Source of the DNA: CAZNPL01 sp964574815
GTDB taxonomy: Bacteria; Planctomycetota; Phycisphaerae; UBA1845
DNA: 64,000 nucleotides
NCBI GenBank assembly: GCA_964574815.1
Contig: CAZNPL010000028.1
Span: 1 to 64,000, forward strand
Direction: 5' to 3'
Shown piece after piece: positions 35,241 through 44,346 of this stretch (position 1 is its first letter; each line of letters opens with the position of its first letter). Made by a program: the position numbers and the translations under genes. The notes under the pieces are model-generated. The model was given only the letters and a program-made list of their open reading frames with translations, was not told where the DNA came from and did no database searches.

Positions 35241-37871
35241 TCACGGCAACCGAGGCGGGGTCCCTCTCGCCCGGAGGTCGTGTTCGAAGAGCTGCAGGAC
35301 GACGCTGGCGGAGGGGTCTTCGGGGTTGGCCTCGACGGCTTTGGCGGCGAGGTCGCGGGCGGCGCGCAGGCGGCCGGCGGCCTGCTCGGCGAAGGCCTGG
35401 CGGACGAGGCGTGCGGACTCGCGATAGGGGCTGTCGGGCGAGACGAAGTCCGGTGGGCCGTCGGGGGCGGGAGCTTTTTCGGCGGCCAGGAGCAGCCGGA
35501 TGTTATCGCCTTGCGCCCGGCGCCAATCGGCCGGGGTCGTTTTGAAGGTCGAGAAGTCGAGGATGAGGTGGTCCCACTTGCTGATCGGTCCGGGACCGAG
35601 CACTGTTTCAAGTTGCGCCTTTCCGGCGATCCATCGGGCGTAGAGGGCCTCGGCGCTGTCGATGAAATAGGGCAGCAAGTCGTCATGCGCGGGCGAGTCA
35701 GCGTAGCGCGACTCGTCCATGGCGCCGCGTCCGCCGAGCGGTTGTGTCGAGCCGATCGCAAACATCGAGCCGGGCGGGAAGTAGAAGACTTCCACATGCG
35801 GAAAAACGGCGCAAAGCGTGCGCAGGTTGATGCGCAGGTCGGTGGCCAGCATTCCCAGCGGGGCCCATTGGATAAAGAGGCCGCGGTCGGTCAGTCTCGA
35901 CCGGGCGAATTCGTAGAACTCGCGACAGAGCAGAGCTGCATTACCCGCGAAGAATGGGTGTTGCTTGCCGTCGGAGATGATCAGGTCGTAGCGCTGTGGC
36001 GTGCGAAGCAGGTAGTTGATCACGTCGTCGACGATGACGTCCACACGCGGGTCTGCCAGAGAGGACGATTCGGGAAAGAGTGCGCAGCCACGGACCACGG
36101 CGGGATTGATCTCGACGCAGTCGATTACATCGAGCTGAGGGTGTCTGGTGAGGGCCTCGACCGTCGCCCCCGATCCCAAACCGACGTTCAAAACCGTGCG
36201 GACGTCCGGCTCGAGAACGATGGGCAGGTGGGCCAGCATGACCTGTTTGCGATAGAACAGGCTGCCCCGGAAGCCCTTGCTCCAGCCGATCTGATAGCCG
36301 TCGATGGTCATCGACAGCCGTTCGGGGCGCTGAAGATTTTGAAGCACCTGAACCGTTGCCAGATCACCCTCCTCCAGGAATACGACCTCGGCGGCTGTGT
36401 CGTCGGGCCGTTCGCCGTGCAGCGGCAACGAGCGCGGCAATAGCATGGCCATCGCGAGCACGACGATTGCCGGGGCGGCCGCGATCGTGAGTGAGCGGCG
36501 GACATTGCGGCGGATGGCCAGGAATATGAGGCCGCCTAGCAAGAGATTGACGACGGCCAGCACCTTGGTGCCGCCGATCGTGCCAAACATCGGCAACAGA
36601 ATGATTGCCCCGGCGGCGGCCCCGAGCACACTGCCGATGTTGGCCAGCAGGTAGGCACTGCCCGCCCGGTGGCTCAGTTTTCGCACGTCGCCGAGGTAGA
36701 GCCGGCTGGCGAGCGGAAAGGAGAGGCCCATCAGCAATGTAGCGGGCGTCATGGTCATCACGGCCACGCCGGCATCGAGGAACAGGCGGGCCCACCAAGG
36801 TTTGGCCTGGACGACGTCGGAGTAGATGCTGAACTGCTCCCGGAAAGCTCCGGAGGAAAGTAAAGCGGACTCGCATCCGATGGCGATCATGGCCAGTCCG
36901 GCGATGCCGCATTGCGTGAGGGCGAGGGTCCGCTCGGGCGATCCTCGCCGGACGACGAATCGCAGCAGCAAGGAGCCCGCGCCCAGCCCGATCAGAAAGA
37001 TCACCAGGACGATGGTGAGCGCGTAAGTGCTGTTGCCCACGACGTAGCGCAGCGCCCGGAACCAGACGATCTCGTAGCTCAACGTGGTGAAGCCGGATAG
37101 GAGAATCACCGCGCCGATGATCCAGCGGCGGAGCTCTGTGGGCAGGGCGGTGTCCTTCTCTGGCAGGGTGCGGACCGCTCGGACGCTCAGGGCACGAACG
37201 AGCAGGAAAGCCCCGCAGGCCACGGCGAGGTTCAGGACGTTGGCCACGCGGACGGTGGCGGTGAGGCCCAGTCGTTCGATGAGGACAACGCCGCCGATCA
37301 ACGCACCGAAGGCCCCCCCGAGCGTGTTGATGCCATAGATCAGGCCCAGGTGACGGTCGACCTGGCGGACTGTCTGGATAAGTATGGTGCACAGGGCGGG
37401 GAACGTGGCCCCCATCAGGGCTGAGGGGATGAGCAGGATAAAGAAGACCATCGCGAATCGCACGCACGCCAGCCACCACGAGGCGCTTGCGCCGCGGACG
37501 ACTTGTGCGAAGATTTCGGGCAGGGCGTAGAGCGTGAGCGTGATCAGGGCCGTCGTCAGGGCGATGCCCAGTTCCAGAACGCCGTACAGGGCCAGGGGAC
37601 GTATGACACGCCGATCCACGAGGTGGTACAACCATGCCCCCAGGCCCATGCCGCCGAGGAACCCGGCGATCACGCTGCTGGCCGCAAGCGTCGTGCTGCC
37701 GAACGTCAGCGTGAGCATCTTGGCCCACACGAGTTCGTAGATCAGGGCGGCGCATCCGGAAGCGAACGCGAACAGATAGCAGCAGAAGACGGCCCACGGA
37801 TTGAATGGCCGAGCGTCGTTCGGGCGAGGGGATGGAGCGCGCGGCGTGACGCGCGGTTTGCCTTTCTTCAT
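35241..37871 (-). CDS. Fused MFS-like/spermidine-synthase-fold protein
   Basis: An 876-aa protein: residues about 20-500 hold 12-14 membrane helices (AALIYELVWAKMLTLTFGS and a second copy LSYEIVWFRALRYVVGNS). From about 520 there is a soluble Rossmann methyltransferase fold like spermidine synthase: LNVGLGSGATVEAL, DCVEINPAVV, VIVDDVINYL, YDLIISDG. The final 100 residues look like a TPR-type tail (ARDLAAKAVEANPEDPSA). Whether it makes polyamines is unknown; many such fusions lack proof of that. ATG 37871 (MKKGK) is preferred to the frame start at 37889. Confidence 0.85.
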   Translation of the reverse strand: MKKGKPRVTPRAPSPRPNDARPFNPWAVFCCYLFAFASGCAALIYELVWAKMLTLTFGSTTLAASSVIAGFLGGMGLGAWLYHLVDRRVIRPLALYGVLELGIALTTALITLTLYALPEIFAQVVRGASASWWLACVRFAMVFFILLIPSALMGATFPALCTILIQTVRQVDRHLGLIYGINTLGGAFGALIGGVVLIERLGLTATVRVANVLNLAVACGAFLLVRALSVRAVRTLPEKDTALPTELRRWIIGAVILLSGFTTLSYEIVWFRALRYVVGNSTYALTIVLVIFLIGLGAGSLLLRFVVRRGSPERTLALTQCGIAGLAMIAIGCESALLSSGAFREQFSIYSDVVQAKPWWARLFLDAGVAVMTMTPATLLMGLSFPLASRLYLGDVRKLSHRAGSAYLLANIGSVLGAAAGAIILLPMFGTIGGTKVLAVVNLLLGGLIFLAIRRNVRRSLTIAAAPAIVVLAMAMLLPRSLPLHGERPDDTAAEVVFLEEGDLATVQVLQNLQRPERLSMTIDGYQIGWSKGFRGSLFYRKQVMLAHLPIVLEPDVRTVLNVGLGSGATVEALTRHPQLDVIDCVEINPAVVRGCALFPESSSLADPRVDVIVDDVINYLLRTPQRYDLIISDGKQHPFFAGNAALLCREFYEFARSRLTDRGLFIQWAPLGMLATDLRINLRTLCAVFPHVEVFYFPPGSMFAIGSTQPLGGRGAMDESRYADSPAHDDLLPYFIDSAEALYARWIAGKAQLETVLGPGPISKWDHLILDFSTFKTTPADWRRAQGDNIRLLLAAEKAPAPDGPPDFVSPDSPYRESARLVRQAFAEQAAGRLRAARDLAAKAVEANPEDPSASVVLQLFEHDLRARGTPPRLP

Positions 37872-37961
37872 AGCTTGATCGTGTCGCACCGCCTGAGAGG
37901 CGTCAAGCTAGGTCAGGGGTCACGCGGGCGGAGCGGGGCGACATGGGTGAATCGAGCGGGT

Positions 37962-40151
37962 ATGGTAGCGAGGATGGATCGCTCGGAAATCTGCGACAAG
38001 TTCCTCGATACGCTCGAATTCGACCTCTACGCGTTCCAGGAGGAGGCGCTGCTGGCCTGGTTCGAATCGGAGGGCGGGGTGCTCGTGTCGGCCCCGACCG
38101 GGATGGGCAAGACGCTGGTGGCCGAGGCGGCCATCTTCGAGGCGCTGCAGAGCGGGCAACGGCTTTACTACACGACGCCGCTGATCGCGTTGACCGATCA
38201 GAAGTTCCGCGAATTTCAGGACCTGGCCGAGCGGTGGGGGTTTCCGCGAGAGGAGATCGGGCTCATCACCGGCAACCGCCGCGTCAATCCCGACGCGAGC
38301 GTCCGGGTGGTGGTGGCCGAGATCCTGCTGAATCACCTGCTGGCCGGCGACGTGCACTTCCATGGCGTCAGCGGCGTGGTCATGGACGAGTTCCACAACT
38401 TCAACGACCTGGAACGCGGCATCGTCTGGGAGCTGACTCTGGTTCTGTTGCCGAAGGAGGTTCGGCTCATGCTGCTGTCGGCCACGGTGGGCAACGCGGC
38501 CGAGTTCCTGGGCTGGCTTCGGGAGAAGCACGGGCGCACGCTTCGCCTGGTTCAGACCGACGAGCGGCGCGTGCCGCTGGAATTCGTCTGGATCGGGGAC
38601 AAGACGCTGACCGAGCTGCTGCCGACGATGGTGTCCGACGACGACGCGGAGAACCGCTCGCCGGCGCTGGTTTTCTGTTTCATCCGCGACGAATGCTGGG
38701 AGCTGGCCGAGCGGCTCAAGGGGCAGAAGCTGATCGACCAGGCCGCTCGGGCGGAAATCGAGCGCGAAATGGAGTTGGAGGACTTCGAGCAGGGCATCGG
38801 TCCCAAACTAAAGCAGATGCTCATCCGCGGAGTCGGCGTCCATCACGCCGGGGTGCTGCCCAAGCACAAGCTGGTGGTCGAGAAGCTGTTTCTCAAAAAG
38901 CTGATCCCTTTCGTGATCTGCACCGAGACGCTGGCGGCCGGCATCAACCTGCCGGCGCGTTCGGTCGTGCTGACTACGCTGGTCAAGGGCAAGCCGGGCG
39001 AGCGCAAGGTGATCTTTTCGTCCACGGCTCACCAGATGTTCGGCCGGGCGGGGCGGCCGCAGTTCGACGACAAGGGCTACGTCTACGCCCTGGCCCACGA
39101 GGACGACGTCAAGATCGAGAAATGGCGCAAAAAGTACGAGCAGCTCGATCCGAACTCGAAGGACCCGGGCATCATGCGGGCCCGGAAGAACCTGGAGCGC
39201 AAGCGGCCGACGCGGCGCAAGACGCAGACCTACTGGACTGAGGGACAGTATCGCACGCTGATCAAGGCCGGGCCGGCGAAGCTCTACAGCCGCTCGATGA
39301 TTCCGTACCAGGTGCTGGTGTATCTGCTGAACAGCAGAGGAACGCTGCACGAGATCCGGGAGTTTCTGTCGAAACGCTTTAACAACGACAAGCAGATCGA
39401 GAAGTTCCAGAAGCAGCTCGATCACATGATCGGCAACCTGGCTACCTTCGGCTACCTGACGCAGGAGACCGATGGCGACCACGTGACGGTCCACGACAAC
39501 GTCGAGCGCCTGCTGGTCTTCCGAAGCGTGGATCCGCTGTACGGGGCGTTTCTGGCCGAGCTACTGACGTACAGCAATTCGGCGGAGAAGCTGCAGGTGC
39601 TCGAATCTGTGCTGCCGACGCCGCCCGCCATCCGCCGGCAGGTGCGGTTGCCCGACGACATGCAGCCTGGCCCGCTACAGACCGAGGTCGCGCAGCCGAG
39701 GCTGCTTCAGGCGGGGCTGGCGATTTTCGACGCCGAGTCGGGCCGCTTGGCGTCGGCCCTCGACGACGCCGGGCCGGACTATTGGGAGGAGCCGCGGAAG
39801 TGGCCGCTGACGTTGCCGGAGATGCTCAAGATGCTGTTCGATAACCGGCTGGAAACGCCGGAGGATCTGATCATTCAACCACAGTGGATCGCGGGCGGCA
39901 TCTTTGACATCGAAAGCGACTTCTACAAGTACGTCCGCAACCGCGACCTGGCCAAGAACGAGGGGCTCCTTCTGCGTCACCTGCTACGGTTGGTCATTCT
40001 GGCCGGCGAGTTTTTCGGGTTTTCAGGCGAGGACCCCGAATACTCTGAGATCACCACGCGCGTAACGGCGGTCTGCAACCAGGTCGACCCGCGCTACACC
40101 GACCGTTTCCTCACGGCCGAAACGGAGGCCGCCCAACTGGCGAAGGTGTGA
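37962..40151 (+). CDS. Ski2-like DEAD/DEAH-box helicase
   Basis: About 730 aa. Motifs: Q-like LYAFQEEALLAWF, Walker A SAPTGMGKTLVAEAA, DEFH box (VVMDEFHNFND), SATVG (motif III), the second RecA domain opening ALVFCFIRDECWELAERL, GVGVHHAGVLPKHK and MFGRAGRPQFDDKG (motif VI). The layout fits superfamily 2 helicases with a C-terminal domain like DUF3516 (from about 570). It is probably an RNA or DNA remodelling helicase; the substrate is unknown. Starts ATG 37962 and 37974 both fit poorly to a ribosome site; the first is used. It is divergent from the MFS fusion gene. Confidence 0.88.
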   Translation: MVARMDRSEICDKFLDTLEFDLYAFQEEALLAWFESEGGVLVSAPTGMGKTLVAEAAIFEALQSGQRLYYTTPLIALTDQKFREFQDLAERWGFPREEIGLITGNRRVNPDASVRVVVAEILLNHLLAGDVHFHGVSGVVMDEFHNFNDLERGIVWELTLVLLPKEVRLMLLSATVGNAAEFLGWLREKHGRTLRLVQTDERRVPLEFVWIGDKTLTELLPTMVSDDDAENRSPALVFCFIRDECWELAERLKGQKLIDQAARAEIEREMELEDFEQGIGPKLKQMLIRGVGVHHAGVLPKHKLVVEKLFLKKLIPFVICTETLAAGINLPARSVVLTTLVKGKPGERKVIFSSTAHQMFGRAGRPQFDDKGYVYALAHEDDVKIEKWRKKYEQLDPNSKDPGIMRARKNLERKRPTRRKTQTYWTEGQYRTLIKAGPAKLYSRSMIPYQVLVYLLNSRGTLHEIREFLSKRFNNDKQIEKFQKQLDHMIGNLATFGYLTQETDGDHVTVHDNVERLLVFRSVDPLYGAFLAELLTYSNSAEKLQVLESVLPTPPAIRRQVRLPDDMQPGPLQTEVAQPRLLQAGLAIFDAESGRLASALDDAGPDYWEEPRKWPLTLPEMLKMLFDNRLETPEDLIIQPQWIAGGIFDIESDFYKYVRNRDLAKNEGLLLRHLLRLVILAGEFFGFSGEDPEYSEITTRVTAVCNQVDPRYTDRFLTAETEAAQLAKV

Positions 40152-40181
40152 CGCTTCACTCCTTGGGGGTGGCGCGCCGAC

Positions 40182-41333
40182 TCACTTTCCGCGCCTGGCC
40201 GGTTGGGGCCAGGTCGTTTTCTGGAAGCGTCCGTTTTTTGCGATGGTCTTGCCGTCGGCTTCGATCCGGCCGCCCTGGCGGAGGTCGCAGACCATGTCCC
40301 AGTGCAGGGCGCTCTTGTTCTTGCCGCCCGACTCCGGCAGGGAGGCGCCCAGGGCCATGTGGACCGTGCCGCCGATCTTCTCGTCGAACAATGTGTTGCG
40401 GGTGAAGCGCTGGATCGAATAGTTTGTGCCGATGGCGACTTCGCCCAGGGTGCGGCCGCCTTCGTCCTGGTCCATCATCTTGAACAGGAAGCCCTTGCCT
40501 TTGGAAGCGTCGGCGTCGACGACCTTGCCGTCGCGGAACTTGAGCCACACGTCGGTCACCTCGCGCCCCTGGTAAACCGCCGGAAAGGTAAAGCGCACCT
40601 CGCCCTCGGTAGCCGACTCGATCGGGCCGGTGAAGACCTCGCCGTCCGGGAAGTTATTGGATCCGTCGCAGTTGACCCACTTGCGGCCCTTGACGCCGAA
40701 GCGGATGTCGGTGCCGTTGGGCGCGACGTAGCGGACTTCGCCGGCTTTGTTCAGAAAGTCGGCCAATCGCTGCTGCCGCGTGTGCACCTTCTTCCACTCG
40801 GCCACCGGGTTCGGCAGATGCAGCAGGCCGGCCTGGAAGACGAAGTCGGCGTACTCTGAGAGCGACATTTCCGCGTCCTGGGCGGCTGATTCGCACGGAA
40901 ATTGCGTACCGACCCAGCGCAGCTTGTCGCGGCCCTTCTTTCCGACGCGCTCGATGATGGCCTCGAGGAGCGGCCGGCGGGTGAGGCTGAGCGCGGCCTG
41001 TTTTTTCGGATCGACGTTGGTCATGGCCCGCGTGTTGCGCGAACCCCATGCCGTGATGTAGCCGTCGAACGTTTTGACCTCTTCGAGGTCGAGCGGAAAG
41101 AGGTAGCTGAGCTGCTCTTTCTTTCCGTAGCGACAGAGCAGCTCGCCGCATTCGTCCGACACGAGCCGCGCGACGGGATGGCCGCCGGCCCGCAGGACCT
41201 CGCGGTAGACGGCCAGCAGCAGCGACTCGGCGACCGTGCCCATCCGAATGCCGACGACATCGCCCTTGCTCACACCGACCGAATAGCGCACCAGAAGTTG
41301 CGCCAGTTTCTCCAACCTCGGGTCGATCATCAT
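40182..41333 (-). CDS. M29-type aminopeptidase with a changed active-site residue
   Basis: A 383-aa metallo-aminopeptidase of family M29. Metal-ligand motifs: GEVFTGP (Glu), GRTLGEVAIGTN (Glu), GTVHMALG (His), and ALHWDMVCD (His, Asp). In the M29 members I recall, a tyrosine lies seven residues after the first His (HLALGxxY); here that position is Leu (HMALGASL). ATG 41333 follows AGGAG by eight bases and is chosen over the frame start at 41414. It is probably a cytosolic peptide-trimming enzyme, convergent with the helicase. Confidence 0.85.
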   Translation of the reverse strand: MMIDPRLEKLAQLLVRYSVGVSKGDVVGIRMGTVAESLLLAVYREVLRAGGHPVARLVSDECGELLCRYGKKEQLSYLFPLDLEEVKTFDGYITAWGSRNTRAMTNVDPKKQAALSLTRRPLLEAIIERVGKKGRDKLRWVGTQFPCESAAQDAEMSLSEYADFVFQAGLLHLPNPVAEWKKVHTRQQRLADFLNKAGEVRYVAPNGTDIRFGVKGRKWVNCDGSNNFPDGEVFTGPIESATEGEVRFTFPAVYQGREVTDVWLKFRDGKVVDADASKGKGFLFKMMDQDEGGRTLGEVAIGTNYSIQRFTRNTLFDEKIGGTVHMALGASLPESGGKNKSALHWDMVCDLRQGGRIEADGKTIAKNGRFQKTTWPQPARRGK

Positions 41334-41895
41334 GGATCTTACTCCTGCAGTTCTCTCAATTGGGCCACCGGCCTGCGCCGTGGGAACGGCATGCGTTCGT
41401 CGCGGCGTATGCACTGACCCGGCCGGTTCTCATGTAACAGCTTAATCTGTTTTTCGTGCACCGGAAGACGCCATTATCGGGATACCCCCGATCGCGACAA
41501 GCGAACCGATTCACCGGCCGGCATTGCCCGGTCGAACAAGGGCATATGTTTGGCGCTCTGAGACGGGTGCCCGCGCCTCCGCTCAACGAGGGGAACACAC
41601 GGGCAAGCTCCGCCGCGGGCGGCGGCTCCGCTTGCCCATCGCCCCCTCGTTCAACACGTGCGAACAAGGGCCCCTCGCGTGAAAGGGCGCGGATGTCTCT
41701 GCGGTCTGCGTCAGGACCGAATCAGGGGCATCGGCATTACGGAGTTGTTAATGGCGCGTTACATCAGCGTCAGCCGCCTGTGGTCGGATAGACTTGCGGT
41801 GCGTCGTTCCGTGAGGGCGTCATTGCTTCAGGCGGTCTCGATCGACGCACCGACCACGTGACGGAACGGGCTGGACATATCTTGGAGGAAATACG
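41334..41895. other. Intergenic region containing a palindromic repeat
   Basis: No gene seen in 562 bases. The central part is the nested palindrome annotated at 41585-41651; the rest is unassigned upstream sequence for the divergent genes. Confidence 0.5.
41585..41651. repeat. Nested palindromic intergenic element
   Basis: Two nested helices: outer AACGAGGGG/CCCCTCGTT and inner GGGCAAGC...CCGCCG/CGGCGG...GCTTGCCC. The flanking AACACGTGCGAAC is shared with the 29.5-kb element. Confidence 0.8.
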
Positions 41896-43647
41896 GTGAA
41901 AGTCTCTCATCTGCTGATCAACCTTTGTCTTGTGGTGGCTTGCACAGCAACGAACTACAGAGCCGTTCACGCCGAAACGCCGCCGCGAACATCGTTTACC
42001 TATCAGGGCCAACTCAGGCAAGGCGGGTCACCGGTGGCGAAATCCGTCGATCTTTCGTTCGAGCTCTTCGATGAGAAGACCGGCGGCAACCAGATCGGCC
42101 CGACGGTCCTGAAGTCTGCTGTGATGCCGGTCAACGGACGGTTTGCCGTCAAGCTGGATTTCGGGCAGGAAGCGTTCGGCGCGCGCGCTCTGTGGCTGGA
42201 GGTGGCCGTCCGCGTGCCGCATGACGCGGACGACGTCGAGCCGTTCGTGGTGCTTGAGCCGCGGCAGCCGGTGACTCCGGTTCCGATGGCGCTGCAGACG
42301 CGCGGGCTGTTCGTTGATGAGGCCGGGAATCTCGGGCTCGGCACGGCCGACCCGAACTTCCAGCTTTCCCTCGGTTCCGGCCTTTCTCATACGAAGGTCG
42401 CCCTGTACGAGACCGGCCCCGACAACCATTATGGCGTAGGTGTCGTGCCCGGGCAGATGAGCTTTCATCTGAACGGCTCCGGTGCGCGGTACGCGTTTTA
42501 CGACAGCTCTGATCGCAGCAATCAGATTTTTTCGATCCTGGGTTCGGGGCGGGTCGGGATCGGTACGACCAGTCCTTCGAAGCAATTGAGCGTGGCCGCG
42601 GGCGCCGCGATCGATCAGGACGGTCTCCAGGACGGCACGATGCGTGATCGGATGCTCACATTCGGCGGTCCCACCAGCCGGGAAGGAATCACCTCGAAGC
42701 GCACTCCGGGTGGCAATCAGTTCGGCCTGGACTTCTATACGAAATCAGTGGAGCTCGGCCCGCGCATGAGCATTACACACGGCGGAAACGTCGGCATCGG
42801 CACGACGAGTCCGACGACACCGCTGGCCATCCGCGGACCGTCGGGGCTCACGGACGTCGGCATCGCGCAGAACAACGTCGGCGGACGGAACACGATGGAG
42901 CTGACGACGGCCGATGAATTCGGGAATCAGCGGACGCGCATGCTGCTGCGTGGCGGCGAGAGCGACGGCGTCGAGTTCTACCGGGGCAACGCGGGTGACG
43001 AGTCGCTCAGCGTCAGCATCGAAGATAACGGCAACCTGGAGGTCCACGGCGGGCGTATCCGCCAGCGGCGCCCGGACGGAGAGGTGCAAGCGGTTCTGCG
43101 ATCCACGCTGGATGCGGGAGAGCTGTTTCTGTGGGGAGCGAACGGCGAGCCCAATGTTCGCGTTTCGTACAGAGGGGCATCCAGCAACCTCGGCGAAATC
43201 GCGATCTACGACGACACCGGACAGCCGCAGGTAAACATCGCCACGACGAGTTTTGGAGGAGACGGCGGTTACATTCTGGCCGACCAGAAGAACTTCCGCG
43301 TGCCGAATCCCGATCTCGAAGGTACCGACATCGTGTACGCCTGCGTCGAAGGCCCTGAGGCAGCGGCTTATATTCGCGGCACCGAAAGACTGGAACGCGG
43401 CGAAGCCGAGATCGTGCTGCCCGACCACTTTCGAGAAGTGGCGGTGGAAGCGGGGATGACCGTTCAAGTCACTCCGTTGTCGGCCGAGTCGCTCGGGCTT
43501 GCCGTGGTTGAGAAGAGTCTCGACGGGATCATCGTCCAAGAGTTGCGAGGCGGCGATGGAACCTACGAGTTCGATTACCTGGTCACGGCGGTGCGCAAGG
43601 GCTTCGAGGATTACCGGGTGATCCGCCCCAGCTTGGAAGGGCCGTGA
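41896..43647 (+). CDS. Exported fibre-like protein with GxVGIGTTSP repeats
   Basis: A 583-aa protein with a signal peptide (cleavage near VHA-E). Residues 28-150 are a beta module (FTYQGQLRQGGSPVAKSVDL, PVTPVPMALQTRG). The middle has GxVGIGTTSPxxxL units (GRVGIGTTSPSKQL, GNVGIGTTSPTTPL). The C-terminal end runs from KNFRVPNPDLEGTDIVYACV into VEGPEAAAYIRGTERL and a compact beta domain. This is the layout of exported phage-tail-like or adhesin fibres in many bacteria. It is probably surface-exposed; function unproven. It is monocistronic. Confidence 0.8.
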   Translation: MKVSHLLINLCLVVACTATNYRAVHAETPPRTSFTYQGQLRQGGSPVAKSVDLSFELFDEKTGGNQIGPTVLKSAVMPVNGRFAVKLDFGQEAFGARALWLEVAVRVPHDADDVEPFVVLEPRQPVTPVPMALQTRGLFVDEAGNLGLGTADPNFQLSLGSGLSHTKVALYETGPDNHYGVGVVPGQMSFHLNGSGARYAFYDSSDRSNQIFSILGSGRVGIGTTSPSKQLSVAAGAAIDQDGLQDGTMRDRMLTFGGPTSREGITSKRTPGGNQFGLDFYTKSVELGPRMSITHGGNVGIGTTSPTTPLAIRGPSGLTDVGIAQNNVGGRNTMELTTADEFGNQRTRMLLRGGESDGVEFYRGNAGDESLSVSIEDNGNLEVHGGRIRQRRPDGEVQAVLRSTLDAGELFLWGANGEPNVRVSYRGASSNLGEIAIYDDTGQPQVNIATTSFGGDGGYILADQKNFRVPNPDLEGTDIVYACVEGPEAAAYIRGTERLERGEAEIVLPDHFREVAVEAGMTVQVTPLSAESLGLAVVEKSLDGIIVQELRGGDGTYEFDYLVTAVRKGFEDYRVIRPSLEGP

Positions 43648-44346
43648 TCAGCGCGTCTTCGGGCCTGCGCTTCGTATCCTCTCCGCCGGCTCCGGTTTCG
43701 CGGGCAAGAAACTGATTCTCATGACAGAAAACTGCTCCGTTCTGCGTATCCGTGCGTGAGGGCCGGAGTGCTGCCAGCATGATCCCTAGTGCCAGCGTGA
43801 CGCGTGTGGCTCGGCGGGAGTGCTGACTCCGCGCTTTCCTGGACGTGTTGTAGGCCTGTCCGGTAAAGCAGCACTGATCTTGACAAGGATTCTTCGATTT
43901 CGTGCTTGAATTGAAGCCACCCAGCGATTATATAGGGACCTCGAAAGAGCCGACATGGGCCGGAACCCTTCGTCTCTTCTTTCTTCTTTGGGCCGAGTCG
44001 GCGAGACATTTTGCGGTACATCGACCATTCGATTCGGAGGGCATTTTCATGCGCTGGGCGCGGCCGCTCGTGTTGGCGCGGGTAACCGCAAGTGATGTTC
44101 ATCACCGCCGGGCTTCCGTTGCGTTGACTGGACGATCGGAGTGGTCGGTTCGCAATTCATGAGGCTTAAAACGCCTCCGCGGTGCAACACGGTTCAGACA
44201 AAGCAGTTGTAGGTTGAGACGCACGGCTGGGTTCCTGCCATGAGGAACACGCGTCTGGGTTTTGGGGGCTGGAGACATGGTGGCCGGCTCGAGATCTGCG
44301 AATCGGGGAATTGGTGAGAAGAGGTGAAGCATTGGGAAGAAAAGCT
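43648..44346. other. Long leader region of the first dockerin gene
   Basis: About 700 bases without a convincing gene. Frames of 128 (-) and 86 (+) codons have poor composition. The promoter candidate at 43906 would place transcription start near 43941 and give a leader of about 405 bases. Confidence 0.45.
43906..43934 (+). promoter_or_regulatory. Candidate promoter for the first dockerin gene
   Basis: TTGAAT, 17 bases, TATATA. Good spacing and sequence in a GC-rich background. Confidence 0.45.

Noticed and set aside
36364..37797. 477-codon frame antisense-shifted inside the MFS fusion gene
   Set aside because: Arg/His/Pro-rich shadow of the real frame.
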